From Candidatus Pelagibacter communis (GTDB lineage: Bacteria > Pseudomonadota > Alphaproteobacteria > Pelagibacterales > Pelagibacteraceae): a DNA stretch of 64,000 nucleotides. This document shows positions 1 to 8,155 of this stretch, piece by piece. The translations under genes and the position numbers were made by a program. The stretch lies in the NCBI RefSeq assembly GCF_001180025.1, contig NZ_CVSK01000030.1, positions 124,001 to 188,000 of the forward strand. Reading direction: 5' to 3'. Below the pieces are notes generated by a model, which was not told the DNA's origin, ran no database searches, and was given only the letters and a program-made list of their open reading frames with translations. The first letter of the stretch is position 1. The number at the start of each line of letters is the position of its first letter.

Positions 1-59
1 AACTCCGCGTTTAAGTCTTTTGTCTTTTCAGGTAATTTTTTATATCTTTTTGATGCCAT
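1..59 (-). CDS. rplA: 50S ribosomal protein L1 (partial, N-terminus only)
   Basis: Only the first 19 or so codons are in the window ([16 protein letters not shown]...), and the rest lies beyond the left edge. The start matches the usual N-terminus of ribosomal protein L1, which forms the L1 stalk of the large subunit and can repress its own operon by binding mRNA. The ATG overlaps the stop codon of rplK as TAATG, so the two are translationally coupled. The identity rests on the short sequence plus the universal rplK-rplA order. Confidence 0.85.
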   Translation of the reverse strand, partial: MASKRYKKLPEKTKDLNAE

Positions 60-484
60 TATTCTTTTACCTCAATACCCATTGATCTAGCTGATCCTGC
101 AATAATTTTTATAGCTTCCTCAATATCGTGAGCATTTAAATCATTCATTTTTTCTTTTGCTATACTCTCTAATTGTTTTTTAGAAATTGAAGCTACAATA
201 TTTCTTCCAGGTTCTTTTGATCCGCCTTTAAGCTTTACAGCTTCTTTAATATAAAAAGATGCTGGAGGTGTTTTAATTTTAAAATCAAATTTTTTGTCTT
301 TATATACTGTAATTTCGACTGGCACAGGTTTGCCTGCCATTGATTTTGTTTTGTCATTAAACGCTTTACAAAATTCCATTATATTTACACCACGTTGACC
401 TAATGCAGGACCAACTGGTGGAGCCGGATTGGCTTGACCACCTTTAATTTGTAATTTTATAAATCCACTTATTTCTTTTGCCAT
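59..484 (-). CDS. rplK: 50S ribosomal protein L11
   Basis: A 141-residue protein of normal L11 length. The N-terminal domain carries the proline-rich [20 protein letters not shown] segment, and the C-terminal domain, which binds 23S rRNA at the GTPase centre, ends in [11 protein letters not shown]11 forms the base of the stalk where elongation factors act and is needed for RelA activation in other bacteria. It lies between nusG and rplA, sharing a one-base TAATG junction on each side, so the group is read as one transcript. Nothing is unusual. Confidence 0.97.
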   Translation of the reverse strand: MAKEISGFIKLQIKGGQANPAPPVGPALGQRGVNIMEFCKAFNDKTKSMAGKPVPVEITVYKDKKFDFKIKTPPASFYIKEAVKLKGGSKEPGRNIVASISKKQLESIAKEKMNDLNAHDIEEAIKIIAGSARSMGIEVKE

Positions 485-1014
485 TAACTTACCTTCTCAA
501 CCTGATTATATTCTAAATCTACCGGTGTAGGACGACCAAATATAGAAACTGACACCTTAAGTCTAGCTTTTTCTTCATCAATTTCTTCAATCATTCCAGA
601 AAATGATGCAAATGGTCCATCTACAACCTGAACTTTCTCGCCTACACTGTAATCTACGCCAGATTTTGGCTGAGCGACACCATCTTTAATCTGACCTAAA
701 ATCTTTTCTACTTCTTTATCTGAAACTGGAACAGGAATACCTTTTGTTCCCAGGAAACCACTAACCCTCTTTATATTCTTAATCATATGATAAATATTAT
801 TATCCATTTCACTTTTGATTAGTACATATCCAGGAAAGTATTTCTTTTTTCTTTGAATTCTTTTACCTCTCTTAACCTCTGTAACATCGTGAGTAGGTAC
901 AATGATTTCATCAAACTTATCAGCAATTTTAGCTTTATCTGCCTCCTCTTTAATTAAAGAGGCAACTTTATTCTCAAAACTAGAATGAGACTGAACAATG
1001 TACCAATTTTTCAT
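484..1014 (-). CDS. nusG: transcription termination/antitermination protein NusG
   Basis: A 176-residue protein with an N-terminal NGN domain (about residues 1-110, starting [17 protein letters not shown], with the [10 protein letters not shown] strand) and a C-terminal KOW domain (about 122-170, [17 protein letters not shown]). NusG binds RNA polymerase at the clamp and upstream DNA and links it to Rho or to ribosomal protein S10. The length and domain order are those of ordinary bacterial NusG. It overlaps secE and rplK by single bases, in the classical secE-nusG-rplK order. Confidence 0.97.
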   Translation of the reverse strand: MKNWYIVQSHSSFENKVASLIKEEADKAKIADKFDEIIVPTHDVTEVKRGKRIQRKKKYFPGYVLIKSEMDNNIYHMIKNIKRVSGFLGTKGIPVPVSDKEVEKILGQIKDGVAQPKSGVDYSVGEKVQVVDGPFASFSGMIEEIDEEKARLKVSVSIFGRPTPVDLEYNQVEKVS

Positions 1015-1205
1015 TAAATACTCACTTTAAGTAAAAGTTCTAAGAAAAATTTCAAAACCTGATCTAAAAGAAGAAAAAATAAAGACATAACAACTGCCAT
1101 AACAAAAACCATTAAAGCACCTTGCAAAGTTTCTTTCCAAGTAGGCCAAGTAACTTTGAAAGCCTCTTGTTTAACTTCCTGAATAAATTTAATTGGGTTT
1201 CTCAT
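1014..1205 (-). CDS. secE: preprotein translocase subunit SecE
   Basis: A 63-residue SecE starting at MRNPIKFIQEVKQEAFKVTW. It has the conserved amphipathic helix with KVTWPTWKE, followed by one transmembrane helix (about residues 31-58). It is the essential clamp subunit of the SecYEG inner-membrane channel. The open frame continues upstream for 26 codons, but those codons read through the tRNA-Trp gene, so the internal ATG is the true start. It sits directly downstream of tRNA-Trp and is coupled to nusG. Confidence 0.95.
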   Translation of the reverse strand: MRNPIKFIQEVKQEAFKVTWPTWKETLQGALMVFVMAVVMSLFFLLLDQVLKFFLELLLKVSI

Positions 1206-1222
1206 AATTTCTAAGCTCAAAT

Positions 1223-1298
1223 TGGCAGGAGCGGAGGGACTCGAACCCTCAGCCTCCGGTTTTGGAGACCGGCGCTCTACCAATTGAGCTACACTCCT
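1223..1298 (-). tRNA. trnW: tRNA-Trp (anticodon CCA)
   Basis: A 76-base cloverleaf with genomically encoded CCA. The acceptor strands AGGAGTG and CGCTCCT pair with one G-U pair. The anticodon stem CCGGT/ACCGG encloses the loop CTCCAAA with anticodon CCA. The T arm contains GGTTCGAGTCC. It lies between tuf and secE, the usual alphaproteobacterial arrangement. Confidence 0.97.
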
Positions 1299-1308
1299 AT
1301 TTATAGAG

Positions 1309-2499
1309 TTACTCTATAATTTTAGTTACTACTCCTGCTCCAACAGTTCTTCCACCTTCTCTGATTGCAAAGTTTAATTTTTCTGCCATAGCAATTGGTG
1401 TAATTAGTTTAACAGTGAATTTAGCATCATCACCTGGCATTACCATTTCAGTACCAGCTGGTAACTCTACTTCACCTGTAACGTCTGTTGTTCTAAAATA
1501 AAACTGTGGTCTGTACTTAGTAAAGAATGGAGTGTGTCTTCCACCTTCATCTTTTTTAAGTACATACGCCTGAGCCTCAAATTTAGTGTGTGGAGTAATT
1601 GAACCAGGTTTACAAAGAACTTGACCTCTTTCGATATCAGTTCTTTCAATACCTCTCAATAGAATTCCAACGTTATCACCAGCTTCTCCAGAATCTAAAA
1701 GTTTTCTAAACATTTCAACTCCTGTACAAACTGATTTTTTAGTTTCTCTAATTCCAACTATTTCAACTTCCTCACCAGTTTTAATTACACCAGACTCAAC
1801 TCTTCCAGTTGCAACTGTTCCTCTTCCAGAAATTGAGAATACGTCCTCAACTGGCATCAAGAATGGTTTATCAACTTCTCTAGCTGGTTGTGGAATATGT
1901 TCATCAACAGCTTTCATTAATTCTAAAATTGAATTTTTTCCAATTTCATCATCTCTACCTTCAACTGCTGCTAAAGCTGAACCTTTAACGATTGGTGTTT
2001 TATCACCTGGGTATTTGTATGAAGTTAAAAGTTCTCTAATTTCTTCTTCAACAAGTTCAATCATTTCTTTATCATCAACTTGATCTACTTTATTTAAGTA
2101 AACAACAATAGCTGGAATACCAACTTGTCTTCCTAAAAGAATGTGCTCTCTTGTTTGTGGCATTGGACCATCAGCTGCATTAACAACTAAAATTGCTCCA
2201 TCCATTTGTGCAGCACCAGTGATCATGTTTTTGACATAGTCAGCGTGACCAGGACAATCTACGTGAGCATAGTGTCTTTTTTCTGTCTCATACTCAACGT
2301 GTGCTGTTGAAATTGTTATACCTCTCTCTTTTTCTTCAGGTGCTTTATCAATTTGATCATAAGCAACTGCAGTTCCGCCGCCCGCTTGTGCTAATACATT
2401 TGTAATCGCGGCAGTAAGAGTTGTTTTACCATGGTCGACATGACCAATAGTCCCAATGTTACAGTGGGGTTTATTTCTTACAAATTTTTCTTTTGACAT
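1309..2499 (-). CDS. tuf: translation elongation factor Tu
   Basis: A 396-residue EF-Tu of standard length. The GTPase motifs are all present: G1 GHVDHGKT near residue 19, the DCPGHADY G3 motif and NKVD (G4). The two beta-barrel domains follow and the protein ends in [10 protein letters not shown]. It delivers aminoacyl-tRNA to the ribosome. It is preceded by tRNA-Gly and tRNA-Tyr and followed by tRNA-Trp, so the tRNAs are probably cut from a shared transcript. It is the only tuf copy visible here. Confidence 0.98.
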   Translation of the reverse strand: MSKEKFVRNKPHCNIGTIGHVDHGKTTLTAAITNVLAQAGGGTAVAYDQIDKAPEEKERGITISTAHVEYETEKRHYAHVDCPGHADYVKNMITGAAQMDGAILVVNAADGPMPQTREHILLGRQVGIPAIVVYLNKVDQVDDKEMIELVEEEIRELLTSYKYPGDKTPIVKGSALAAVEGRDDEIGKNSILELMKAVDEHIPQPAREVDKPFLMPVEDVFSISGRGTVATGRVESGVIKTGEEVEIVGIRETKKSVCTGVEMFRKLLDSGEAGDNVGILLRGIERTDIERGQVLCKPGSITPHTKFEAQAYVLKKDEGGRHTPFFTKYRPQFYFRTTDVTGEVELPAGTEMVMPGDDAKFTVKLITPIAMAEKLNFAIREGGRTVGAGVVTKIIE

Positions 2500-2547
2500 T
2501 ACGTTTTTACCTCAGTTTATTTGTTTTCATTTTCAATTTTATTTTCT

Positions 2548-2621
2548 TGGAGCGGGTAAAGGGAATCGAACCCTTACATCCAGCTTGGAAGGCTAGCGTT
2601 CTACCATTGAACTACACCCGC
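2548..2621 (-). tRNA. trnG: tRNA-Gly (anticodon TCC)
   Basis: A 74-base cloverleaf with encoded CCA. The acceptor GCGGGTG pairs with the 3' strand TACCCGC, and the anticodon loop CTTCCAA gives TCC. The T loop GGTTCGATTCC is present. It lies just upstream of tuf, in a tRNA-Tyr / tRNA-Gly / tuf order like the tufB operons of many proteobacteria. Confidence 0.97.
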
Positions 2622-2665
2622 ACAACCCCAAGAGTAACACTCCATGTTATCTAAAATTTATTAAA

Positions 2666-2751
2666 TGGTGGAGGGGGAAAGATTCGAACTTTCGAAGACC
2701 GAAGTCAACGGGTTTACAGCCCGCCCCATTTGACCGCTCTGGAACCCCTCC
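2666..2751 (-). tRNA. trnY: tRNA-Tyr (anticodon GTA)
   Basis: An 86-base class II tRNA with a long variable arm and encoded CCA. It has acceptor GGAGGGG/CCCCTCC, anticodon stem GGGCT...AACCC and the anticodon GTA. It is the first gene of the minus-strand tRNA-tuf-secE-nusG transcript. Confidence 0.97.
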
Positions 2752-2798
2752 TTTGGGGAAGTGTCCCCTTGTTCAATAAAGCTTCAAATAACAAGCGT

Positions 2799-2826
2799 TT
2801 TATATATTTTATTTATGCAAATGCAA
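2799..2826 (-). promoter_or_regulatory. putative sigma-70 promoter of the tRNA-Tyr/tRNA-Gly/tuf unit
   Basis: On the minus strand a TTGCAT hexamer is followed after 16 bases by TATAAA, about 50 bases upstream of the tRNA-Tyr 5' end. The spacing and sequence fit a housekeeping promoter, but the region is very AT-rich, so this is an inference from position. Confidence 0.4.
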
Positions 2827-2880
2827 CACGTGATTTAATAGGAAAATATTAAAAAAACCGTATAAAACAGATACAAATTT

Positions 2881-3624
2881 ATGAATAAATCATCATTTTT
2901 CATTGTTGGTCAACACGCAGTTATTGAGGCTCTTAGAAACCCTAAAAGAAAGGTTTTAAGAGTATTTTTAACGGAGGAGTCTAAAAAAAATATTCATAGA
3001 AAAAACCCAAATAAAAATATTTTGGAGGATGTTAAAGTTTACTTTAAATCTAAAAAAGAATTAGACAAATATACTTCTAAAGAACAATTAATGCATAATG
3101 GTTATGTTGCTGAGATTGAACATTTGGATCAACCAGATCTAAAACAATTTATAAAAGATAAAAATAATTTAACATTTGTCTGTCTTGATGAGGTTACTGA
3201 TCCAAGAAATATTGGTTCATTGATAAGAAGTGCTGCATCATTTGATATAGACGGATTAATAATTAAAGAAAGACATTTTCCTCGAGATAGTAAGTTAATG
3301 TATAAATCAGCTAGTGGTTGCATGGAACACGTAAATATATTCCAAGTATCAAATATTAATTCCACTTTAAAAAATTTAAGAGAAAAAAATTTCTGGGTAT
3401 ATGGTTTTGATGCAAAAGGTCAAAAAGATTTTACGGACATCAAATGGGAAGGAAATAATATTCTTCTATTTGGATCAGAAGGATTTGGTATGAGACAACA
3501 TACAGGTAAATATGCAGATTTTTTTGTTAAAATTAATATTAATGAAGAGATTGAAAGTTTAAATATCTCAAATAGTGCTGCAATTGTGTTTCATCACCTC
3601 AGTTATATAAAAAAAAAGAGTTGA
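2881..3624 (+). CDS. rlmB: 23S rRNA 2'-O-ribose methyltransferase, TrmH/SpoU family (RlmB-like)
   Basis: A 247-residue SPOUT methyltransferase. The N-terminal substrate-binding domain starts FFIVGQHAVIEALRNPKRKV. The three SPOUT motifs follow: DEVTDPRNIGSLIRSAASF, LLFGSEGFGMR and SLNISNSAAIVFHH. RlmB methylates G2251 of 23S rRNA, and this paralogue is the best fit by its length and by the GQHAV start. It is divergent from the tRNA-tuf operon and lies just before tRNA-Thr. Another TrmH-family specificity cannot be excluded. Confidence 0.85.
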   Translation: MNKSSFFIVGQHAVIEALRNPKRKVLRVFLTEESKKNIHRKNPNKNILEDVKVYFKSKKELDKYTSKEQLMHNGYVAEIEHLDQPDLKQFIKDKNNLTFVCLDEVTDPRNIGSLIRSAASFDIDGLIIKERHFPRDSKLMYKSASGCMEHVNIFQVSNINSTLKNLREKNFWVYGFDAKGQKDFTDIKWEGNNILLFGSEGFGMRQHTGKYADFFVKININEEIESLNISNSAAIVFHHLSYIKKKS

Positions 3625-3657
3625 TTATTTAACAAATAGTTAATAATTATTGCGCAT

Positions 3658-3733
3658 GCCCTTGTAGCTCAGCTGGTAGAGCAATTGATTTGTAATCAAT
3701 AGGTCCGCGGTTCGAATCCGTGCGGGGGCACCA
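3658..3733 (+). tRNA. trnT: tRNA-Thr (anticodon TGT), integration site of the first island
   Basis: A 76-base cloverleaf with encoded CCA. The acceptor GCCCTTG pairs with CGGGGGC (two G-U pairs). The anticodon stem TTGAT/ATCAA encloses the loop TTGTAAT region with TGT. The anticodon arm plus variable loop (3686-3705) is repeated exactly at 13023-13042 in the same orientation, the signature of site-specific integration into a tRNA gene. Confidence 0.97.
3686..3705 (+). repeat. attL-like direct repeat inside tRNA-Thr
   Basis: Twenty bases (TGATTTGTAATCAATAGGTC) covering the anticodon loop, 3' anticodon stem and variable loop of tRNA-Thr. They recur identically at 13023-13042. The intact copy keeps the tRNA functional, while the other copy is a decayed fragment. 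Confidence 0.8.
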
Positions 3734-3831
3734 CTAAAATCTCATTTATTTTCAATAAAATTAAAATTTTTAAAAACATTTTTAAAAATCAAAATCATTT
3801 AATAAGAACATATAGGGGAAGGAAGTAGAAC

Positions 3832-3857
3832 TAAGTGTAGTCTTTTTGTAGTCTTTA
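3832..3857 (+). repeat. end motif of island 1, left copy (tandem 11-mer)
   Basis: A 26-base sequence built on two adjacent 11-base units, TGTAGTCTTTT and TGTAGTCTTTA. It is identical to 12921-12946 and in the same orientation. It is flanked by the inverted repeat GGAAGTA (3821-3827) / TACTTCC (3865-3871). The position about 100 bases from the tRNA end fits a recombinase arm-type binding site, though that function is inferred. Confidence 0.7.
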
Positions 3858-3894
3858 ATAATTTTACTTCCAGAAATACAATCTCAAAAAGTTT

Positions 3895-4083
3895 TTATTT
3901 AAATGAATCAATAATATAAAACATTACTAATCTAATTATTATTGGAACAATAATTCCAGCAATGATCCCAAACCACAATAAGCCGCTGCCATTAAAACCA
4001 CCAATTGTTATTAAGATACCAATTGCAATCCAAATCCAAAAAAATACATTAACAATTGCTTTTATACCTTTTCCAATATTCAT
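3895..4083 (-). CDS. small two-helix membrane protein, unknown function
   Basis: A 62-residue hydrophobic protein with two predicted transmembrane segments (about residues 8-28 and 33-57) and a short charged N-terminus (MNIGKGIK). I do not recognise a family. It is the last gene of a minus-strand row in the island and lies just inside the left end motif. The gap to the next gene upstream is about 30 bases, so it may be co-transcribed with the DUF2130 pair. Confidence 0.6.
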   Translation of the reverse strand: MNIGKGIKAIVNVFFWIWIAIGILITIGGFNGSGLLWFGIIAGIIVPIIIRLVMFYIIDSFK

Positions 4084-4112
4084 AATAATTATTTAAAGTT
4101 ATTATATATGTT

Positions 4113-4667
4113 TTAAACATCGAGTTCACCAGGTTTAGTAACTACAGGATAACCATCAAAAATTTTTCTTAGTTTTGATTTATATTCTTCCATATCTATA
4201 CCTTTATAGTGCTTCATAAATAAGCTTGCTTCTAACTCGCTATAAACTTGTAATCTTCTAATAAAATATTCAAAAAAATTTATCTCACGCTCCCAATACA
4301 TTTCTTTAGCTCTATTCAAATCATCATATAAATTAGAATTCATTTTTAATGCTGGTGGAAACCATTCATTTGCAAAATAGTCATCCTCATTAAATAATTC
4401 GGTAAACTTCCAAATAATTTTTCTATTACCAAATCCAAAAAACTTAACAACATCTTGCATTATACCGCCCCTGTCCTCATGTGCAAAAGGTACTGTTGGA
4501 TGTGCTCCAGTACGATCTGTAAGATCTAAAAATATACCCTCAAAATAAAATAGCTTTCTTCTAAGTATTTCTGGATCTTCTTTTGTAATATTTTTTTCAA
4601 GCGCATTAATCAGTTCATTTGCAAATTCGTAATCTTGATTAACTGCAAATTTATTAACATCAAACAT
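4113..4667 (-). CDS. hypothetical protein paired with the DUF2130 protein
   Basis: A soluble, acidic 184-residue protein with no signal peptide or membrane segment. It is rich in aromatic residues (ALEKNITKEDPEILRRKLFYFEGIFLDL at the start, WEREINFFEYFIRRLQVYSELE near the C-terminus). I recognise no family. The frame is open 13 codons further upstream, but ATG at 4665-4667 is preferred because it gives the usual short overlap with the end of the DUF2130 gene (shared ATGTTTGA). The tight coupling suggests that the two proteins act together. Confidence 0.65.
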   Translation of the reverse strand: MFDVNKFAVNQDYEFANELINALEKNITKEDPEILRRKLFYFEGIFLDLTDRTGAHPTVPFAHEDRGGIMQDVVKFFGFGNRKIIWKFTELFNEDDYFANEWFPPALKMNSNLYDDLNRAKEMYWEREINFFEYFIRRLQVYSELEASLFMKHYKGIDMEEYKSKLRKIFDGYPVVTKPGELDV

Positions 4668-6051
4668 TTTTATTCTCTTCGATTTGAATAATACAATCTG
4701 GCCCAACTTTAAGTGTGAAAGATCTTATCATATCTCTAAAGTCTTCTTCCATATCAAGCATAGCTCTTTCCTTGTTAGCAATACTGTTTTCAAAAAACTT
4801 TTTTTCTTTTCCCATAAGATCATTCATTTTAATCATTGATTGATACAAATTTCTTACAGGTAATTGAAATGATGGACCCATTATATGATCCCAAAGTCTT
4901 TTCATCATTTTTGGTGCATCAAAATCCTTCTTAGATTTATGTTCATTTATCAAGTTAGTTTTAATAAAACTTACTAACATGTGAATTATTGGATAATTCA
5001 TTGGAATGATAATAATTCTTTTACCATGTCTTTCAACATAGCCATCATGCTGTTTATTATAGTCTTTTGGCATAGCTGTAGTAATTAAAACACCATAATT
5101 GATATTTTTATCTTTCATATCACTTAATAGTTTGCTTACCCATTCTTCTTTAAAAGTTTTGTGATCTTTGCTTTCAAAGTAAATCTGTGCAAGTTTTTCT
5201 TGATCTTTATTATTAATTGTAAGTATACAATCTGCACCTTTTGCTCCCTTTTTAACTTCTTCTACAGTATCATGTGGAAATTTACTTCTAAGGTAATCCT
5301 CAATCAGTTCTTCTTGAACTTCACCTTGAACTTCCATCGATTTTTGTTTTAGCTGTTTAGACATTTCATCAATTTTTACTTGAGTACGTCTTTTTTCTAT
5401 TTCTCTTTCTTTATCTTTTTTAGCCATTATATCTTTAAGTTTTTGAACATCGTTTTCAGATTTTTCTTTTATTTTTTGCTCAATAACTTTTTCTTTTTGT
5501 TTAAGATCTGCAATTAACTTAGCTTCAATTTGTTTTTTACTCTTCTCAGCTTGTGCAACTTTAGTTTGAAGATCCATAAGCTCTTTTTTTTGCTTATTTT
5601 CTCTAATTAAAGCTTTCTCTTTTAACTGTTTTTCGATTTCTTTTTCCTTAAGCTTAAAACTGGCAATTAACTTAAACTCTGCTTCTTTAGAGCTTTTCTC
5701 CATTGCTTTTTCTTTAGCCTTAAGTTTGTCTTCAATTGCTTTTTCTTTTTGTTTTAAGGTTGCTGTCATCTTTAATTCAGTATCCTTTCTACTCTTTTCG
5801 GCCTCTAAAATTTTAGACTGCAATGCCTGAACTTTAGCTTTACTTTCATTTTGTACTTTTAATGAAAGTTCTTTCTCTAAATTTTTTTCTTTTAGTTTGA
5901 AATCAAGATTAAATTTTTCTTTTAAAAGTTTTTCCTTAACCTTAATTTCTTCTTGGTACTCTTTTTCTTTGCTCTTTAAGTGATTTTGTAATGCCTGATC
6001 TGCAGAAAAAGTTTCGTTACAGCTAGGACATGTTATTATTAATTGACTCAT
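4660..6051 (-). CDS. DUF2130 family protein: zinc-finger-like N-terminus, long coiled coil, PD-(D/E)XK-like C-terminal domain
   Basis: A 463-residue protein. Residues 1-25 hold a half zinc ribbon (C8-x2-C11 and H24). About 25-245 is a continuous charged coiled coil with three copies of a roughly 31-residue unit (near 83-113, 118-147 and 168-198, each around KLIADLKQKEK). About 245-370 is the DUF2130 domain with D274 and E293-x-K295 (YFESKDH), the arrangement of a PD-(D/E)XK nuclease. A good ribosome-binding site (AAAGGAG) precedes the ATG. DUF2130 proteins are poorly characterised, and a DNA-targeting or defence role is inferred from the fold and the island setting only. Confidence 0.78.
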   Translation of the reverse strand: MSQLIITCPSCNETFSADQALQNHLKSKEKEYQEEIKVKEKLLKEKFNLDFKLKEKNLEKELSLKVQNESKAKVQALQSKILEAEKSRKDTELKMTATLKQKEKAIEDKLKAKEKAMEKSSKEAEFKLIASFKLKEKEIEKQLKEKALIRENKQKKELMDLQTKVAQAEKSKKQIEAKLIADLKQKEKVIEQKIKEKSENDVQKLKDIMAKKDKEREIEKRRTQVKIDEMSKQLKQKSMEVQGEVQEELIEDYLRSKFPHDTVEEVKKGAKGADCILTINNKDQEKLAQIYFESKDHKTFKEEWVSKLLSDMKDKNINYGVLITTAMPKDYNKQHDGYVERHGKRIIIIPMNYPIIHMLVSFIKTNLINEHKSKKDFDAPKMMKRLWDHIMGPSFQLPVRNLYQSMIKMNDLMGKEKKFFENSIANKERAMLDMEEDFRDMIRSFTLKVGPDCIIQIEENKNV

Positions 6052-6078
6052 ATTTATTTTACTCCTTTATTTAATTTA

Positions 6079-6279
6079 TTAGTTAATTGTTAGATCTTCT
6101 TCGGCACTCCACTCATTTGACTTATGCTGAATTTCTTTGATTTTACTTTTAGCTAAATATTCAATAACCTTACTAAATGTTAATTCTGCATTAATAATGT
6201 TACCTTTTCTTAGCCATTCTAAAGTTTCATAAGTATCCCTAGGTATGCTTACTGATTTATATTTATTTGGATCTGCCAT
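6079..6279 (-). CDS. small ribbon-helix-helix-like DNA-binding protein
   Basis: A 66-residue protein whose core YKSVSIPRDTYETLEWL, followed by LTFSKVIEYLAKSKI, fits the beta-alpha-alpha pattern of ribbon-helix-helix (CopG/Arc) proteins: an amphipathic strand, a helix starting at the D-T-Y-E region and a second helix starting at T-F-S. It probably acts as a dimeric repressor. A strong GAGGAG ribosome-binding site precedes the ATG. It lies 27 bases upstream of the DUF2130 gene and may regulate that group. No toxin partner is obvious. The fold call is by pattern only. Confidence 0.6.
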   Translation of the reverse strand: MADPNKYKSVSIPRDTYETLEWLRKGNIINAELTFSKVIEYLAKSKIKEIQHKSNEWSAEEDLTIN

Positions 6280-6299
6280 TTTATCTCCTCTGTTTAATT

Positions 6300-6326
6300 A
6301 AAATCCCCTGTTCTTTTACAGGGGAT
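6300..6326 (-). terminator. intrinsic terminator after the 78-residue membrane protein gene
   Basis: A perfect 9-base-pair stem ATCCCCTGT / ACAGGGGAT with a 6-base loop lies 12 bases downstream of the preceding minus-strand stop and runs into TTTTAATT. The G+C-rich stem stands out in this AT-rich sequence. It separates this gene from the downstream RHH/DUF2130 genes. Confidence 0.7.
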
Positions 6327-6338
6327 GTTGTTGACGAT

Positions 6339-6575
6339 TTATTCACTTTTATCGCCTATTGTTAAAAATATTCCTCCAATTAAACCTGCTGCAATTGGAG
6401 TGAACTGTGACATTGGTCCCAAGAATGCGGTTAAATTTGTCCCCATTCTAGACGCAGCATAATCTACAACTGCAAATCCTATTAAGAGTATTCCTAAATA
6501 GCCAAATACTCCGCTAGGCAAATCAATCATCATTTCATCATTGCTATTTTTTTTCTCTATTTTTGTTTTTTTCAT
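6339..6575 (-). CDS. small two-helix membrane protein, unknown function
   Basis: A 78-residue protein with a highly charged N-terminus (MKKTKIEKKNSNDE) and two hydrophobic segments (about residues 24-42 and 52-74, GLIGGIFLTIG). An in-frame ATG 10 codons upstream exists, but the ATG used here is preceded at the right distance by an AGAGGAG ribosome-binding site. No family is recognised. It has its own downstream terminator and an unusually structured upstream region, so it seems to be an independent single-gene unit. Confidence 0.6.
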   Translation of the reverse strand: MKKTKIEKKNSNDEMMIDLPSGVFGYLGILLIGFAVVDYAASRMGTNLTAFLGPMSQFTPIAAGLIGGIFLTIGDKSE

Positions 6576-6605
6576 TTTCTCCTCTTTGTTAGTGTTTATG
6601 ATCAA

Positions 6606-6796
6606 GAGGAATTCACAAATTGCAGAAAGGAGGTTAAGAACTATAATTTAACCAAAGATCAATTTGCTTACTTCCTCTTAATCTTTTGTGTGTTCAATAA
6701 AATCAAACACACCCTATTTATAGTGATTTAAAAATGGTTTACCCGTAGGTTAACTTTTGACTTTGCCTACGGATGAATTTCTAATAATCTAAATTT
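6606..6796. promoter_or_regulatory. divergent intergenic region with three inverted repeats
   Basis: Between a minus-strand and a plus-strand gene lie three inverted repeats: GGTTAA/TTAACC around 6633-6654, GTGTGTT/AACACAC around 6689-6713 (7 pairs, 11-base spacer) and CCGTAGG/CCTACGG around 6741-6770 (7 pairs, 16-base spacer). No good open frame is present. They could be operators for the neighbouring regulator genes or hairpins in leader RNAs. The function is not decided by sequence. Confidence 0.45.
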
Positions 6797-7303
6797 ATGA
6801 GTAAAAAAAAAGGCTATCCAAGAAAACCATATTCATTTGAAAGAGTTTTAAAAGATTTAGCAGACGATATTGGTTACGATAATATTGAAACTGTTATAGA
6901 AAAAAAAAGAAAAGCTATTGAACATATTTCAAACCCTAATTTCAAAGATAGGCAGCTTCATATACAAGATGGGTTGGAATTAGATATTCATTGCAAAAGA
7001 ATTGGTAAAGGAACTCCATTTCTTACTGCATATGAAACTTTACTTAGAAAAGAAATTGCCAATAGAAAAGATCACGACCCTAGTGATGAAATAATCAATA
7101 ATTTACTTAGATTAGGTGAGTCTATAGGTGATGTAATGGAAGAGACTAGAAAGGCTCTTGATGATGATAAAGTTGATGAAAATGAAAAGGAACAAATTTC
7201 AATAGAAGTAATTGAATTAGAAAAAAAAATTGCTGAACTTAAGCTAAAATTAAATTTAGGTGAAAAAACAAACTACAAAATTCAAAATAAAAGAGAACCT
7301 TAA
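6797..7303 (+). CDS. hypothetical soluble protein, possibly phage CII-like regulator
   Basis: A 168-residue charged protein without signal or membrane segments. A stretch near residue 58 (DGLELDIHCKRIGKGTPFLTAYETLLRKE) is followed by a C-terminal helix pair (GDVMEETRKALDDDKVDENEKEQISIEVIELEKKIAELKLKL). The order resembles the phage regulatory protein CII family, where an ALxDGxIxxxE segment precedes a terminal coiled coil. The resemblance is weak and I give it as a possibility. It heads a plus-strand trio with two membrane proteins, with only 3 bases to the next start. Confidence 0.45.
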   Translation: MSKKKGYPRKPYSFERVLKDLADDIGYDNIETVIEKKRKAIEHISNPNFKDRQLHIQDGLELDIHCKRIGKGTPFLTAYETLLRKEIANRKDHDPSDEIINNLLRLGESIGDVMEETRKALDDDKVDENEKEQISIEVIELEKKIAELKLKLNLGEKTNYKIQNKREP

Positions 7304-7306
7304 TCA

Positions 7307-8155
7307 ATGCGTTATAGGTTTTTATTAAATTTTCTAAAAATTTCACTAGTTACAAAAGGAATAAATAAAATAAATATTTTTTTAAATCTCGCAATTTTTT
7401 TAAGCATCTTCGCTATCTCAAGTACTCTCATATCTATTTATTATGAATCAAAAATTACTGATATCGAAAAAAAAATCGCAAAAAATGGTACGCTATTAGA
7501 CGTTCTGTCAGCAAGCACAATTTCAATTCCAACTAAAGTTTTAGGATTAGAGAATATATCAAATGATATTAAAAAAAATAATGACATCATAAATTATTTT
7601 CTTTATTCAAAAGTAGGACAATTATTTGATGAATATGAATTGTATTATCGTCCAGTAATTCATCTTAGTAATTATTTATCTAATGGTTTTACGACTATTA
7701 AAAATTTTGAGGATTTTATTAATATTAAAGATGATGCAATGCTTAAAAATGTTGATAAGAAAGTATTTGAAGATTTAAAGCAAAACTCAATAAACCAAGA
7801 AGAATTTTTAAAAATTAGAAATAAAATTGATAATGATCATAAAGAATTAAAACTAGACAGAGGTATTAAGGTAATTAAACCTGAAAGTTTAAAAAGTTAT
7901 CAAAATTATTATGACACATTTATTATATATATAAATGATCAGCTTCATCATTATTCATTAATATCTGGAACGTTACAAAAAATTTATAATAATATAAAAA
8001 ACGATAATCTTAAAAATTTTGAAGAAATATCGAAGAATTCAAAAGAGTCTAAAAAATTCATTATATTTGCTTTTTTCTTTCAATTAATAATTTTTATTAT
8101 TGTACAGGCAATGGAAATAATAACTACCAGAAGGGAAATACAAAATATCAAATGA
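7307..8155 (+). CDS. hypothetical membrane protein with N- and C-terminal helices and a large extracytoplasmic helical domain
   Basis: A 282-residue protein with transmembrane segments at about residues 22-46 (INIFLNLAIFLSIFAISST) and 248-268 (FIIFAFFFQLIIFIIVQAM). The roughly 200 residues between them are mostly helical, lysine/asparagine-rich and probably periplasmic. The architecture recalls sensory-domain proteins that lack an output domain. It overlaps the next gene by 4 bases (ATGA), and that protein has the same plan. No family is recognised. Confidence 0.6.
   Translation: MRYRFLLNFLKISLVTKGINKINIFLNLAIFLSIFAISSTLISIYYESKITDIEKKIAKNGTLLDVLSASTISIPTKVLGLENISNDIKKNNDIINYFLYSKVGQLFDEYELYYRPVIHLSNYLSNGFTTIKNFEDFINIKDDAMLKNVDKKVFEDLKQNSINQEEFLKIRNKIDNDHKELKLDRGIKVIKPESLKSYQNYYDTFIIYINDQLHHYSLISGTLQKIYNNIKNDNLKNFEEISKNSKESKKFIIFAFFFQLIIFIIVQAMEIITTRREIQNIK

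Noticed and set aside
1206-1283. Upstream extension of secE by 26 codons
   Set aside because: These codons read through the tRNA-Trp gene; the internal ATG gives a normal 63-residue SecE.
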